NCBI RefSeq assembly: GCF_004115975.1
Contig: NZ_SDDZ01000015.1
Location: 22,990 to 86,989, forward strand
Source of the DNA: Gelidibacter gilvus
GTDB lineage: Bacteria > Bacteroidota > Bacteroidia > Flavobacteriales > Flavobacteriaceae
Reading direction: 5' to 3'
Length of the DNA: 64,000 nucleotides
Shown one piece after another: positions 63,875-64,000 of the stretch (positions are counted from its first letter, which is position 1; each line of letters opens with the position of its first letter). The notes beneath the pieces were generated by a model. That model was not told where the DNA came from, did no database searches, and saw only the letters and a program-made list of their open reading frames with translations. The position numbers and the translations under genes were made by a program.

Positions 63875-64000
63875 ATCGAGTAGACGGGTGACGACCTAAA
63901 GGTCGCCACTGCGCCTCTCACACCACCGTACGTACGGGTCTCGTATACGGCGGTTCACCAAATCGAAGTTTGCGTTTTATTTATATAATCTATCATAGGT
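63875..64000 (-). mobile_element. 3' end of a group II intron (domains V and VI), cut by the window edge
   Basis: On the minus strand, domain V is the 33-nt hairpin at 63954-63922 (begins ACCGCCGTATACG, ends GTACGTACGGTGGT), matching the catalytic D5 consensus with a CGC-type triad. It is followed by GTGAGAGG and then domain VI (GTGGCGACC-TTTA-GGTCGTCAC, 63909-63888) and the usual terminal CTACTCGAT, with the branch-point A seven bases from the end at 63875. The intron body and any reverse transcriptase lie beyond 64000. Confidence 0.83.

Overview
The window is AT-rich chromosomal DNA from a member of the Bacteroidota, most likely a marine or environmental Flavobacteriia. The evidence is a SusC/SusD pair, many short lipoproteins with a Cys at residues 16-25, a Bacteroidota-type promoter (TTTG-N19-TAnnTTTG) ahead of an iron transporter, DUF4369/TlpA, DUF3347 and HYC_CC_PP proteins, and CusA/CopA types usual in this group. 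I see no rRNA or tRNA gene, CRISPR array or complete insertion sequence. The right edge cuts through the 3' end of a group II intron.

Layout. (1) 1-9.1 kb: a frameshifted TlpA-like lipoprotein gene, a formylglycine-generating-enzyme-type lipoprotein, a processive membrane glycosyltransferase with an unusually structured upstream region, a GH109-type Gfo/Idh/MocA protein, a secreted M1 peptidase and a DUF481 protein. (2) 9.4-26.3 kb: a minus-strand copper/heavy-metal island running HYC_CC_PP protein, CusA, TolC-like, multicopper oxidase fused to a CopB-like barrel, DUF3347, haem-binding protein, a CopA ATPase with three HMA domains, DUF305, CusB-like adaptor, APC permease and CDF transporter. 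(3) 26.4-33 kb: glutathione peroxidase, a small multidrug/guanidinium exporter, a ferric-iron ABC transporter (FbpABC) whose ATPase carries an unusual cysteine cluster, and an EamA transporter. (4) 33.5-36.8 kb: a two-gene operon of a FAD dehydrogenase and a ThDP enzyme with no obvious pathway. (5) 36.9-46.4 kb: a divergent locus (GMC oxidoreductase with gluconate-dehydrogenase subunit 3, two Gfo/Idh/MocA proteins, two DUF1080 lipoproteins, a TIM-barrel lipoprotein) that fits a 3-keto-glycoside route of sugar breakdown. A ParE-type toxin-antitoxin pair bracketed by long imperfect palindromes sits inside its plus-strand arm. (6) 46.8-58.9 kb: a minus-strand locus headed by a TetR regulator with an 18-bp palindromic operator, followed by a di-haem peroxidase, a beta-helix/cytochrome c fusion, SusC, SusD, a PKD lipoprotein, a class 3 aldehyde dehydrogenase and a GH5 endoglycoceramidase-like enzyme. 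(7) 59.3-64 kb: a serine hydrolase, formate-tetrahydrofolate ligase, a CrtC/AttH-like protein behind repeated palindromes, and the intron end.

The most promising unexplained material is the TetR/cytochrome/Sus/ALDH/GH5 locus, possibly a glycolipid-utilisation system with its own periplasmic redox chain. Next are the cysteine-rich iron-transporter ATPase, the orphan FAD/ThDP operon whose promoter region shares 12 bases with the TetR operator, and several families of small GC-rich palindromes. One of these families has inserted in frame into two copper-resistance proteins as the same seven-residue peptide.
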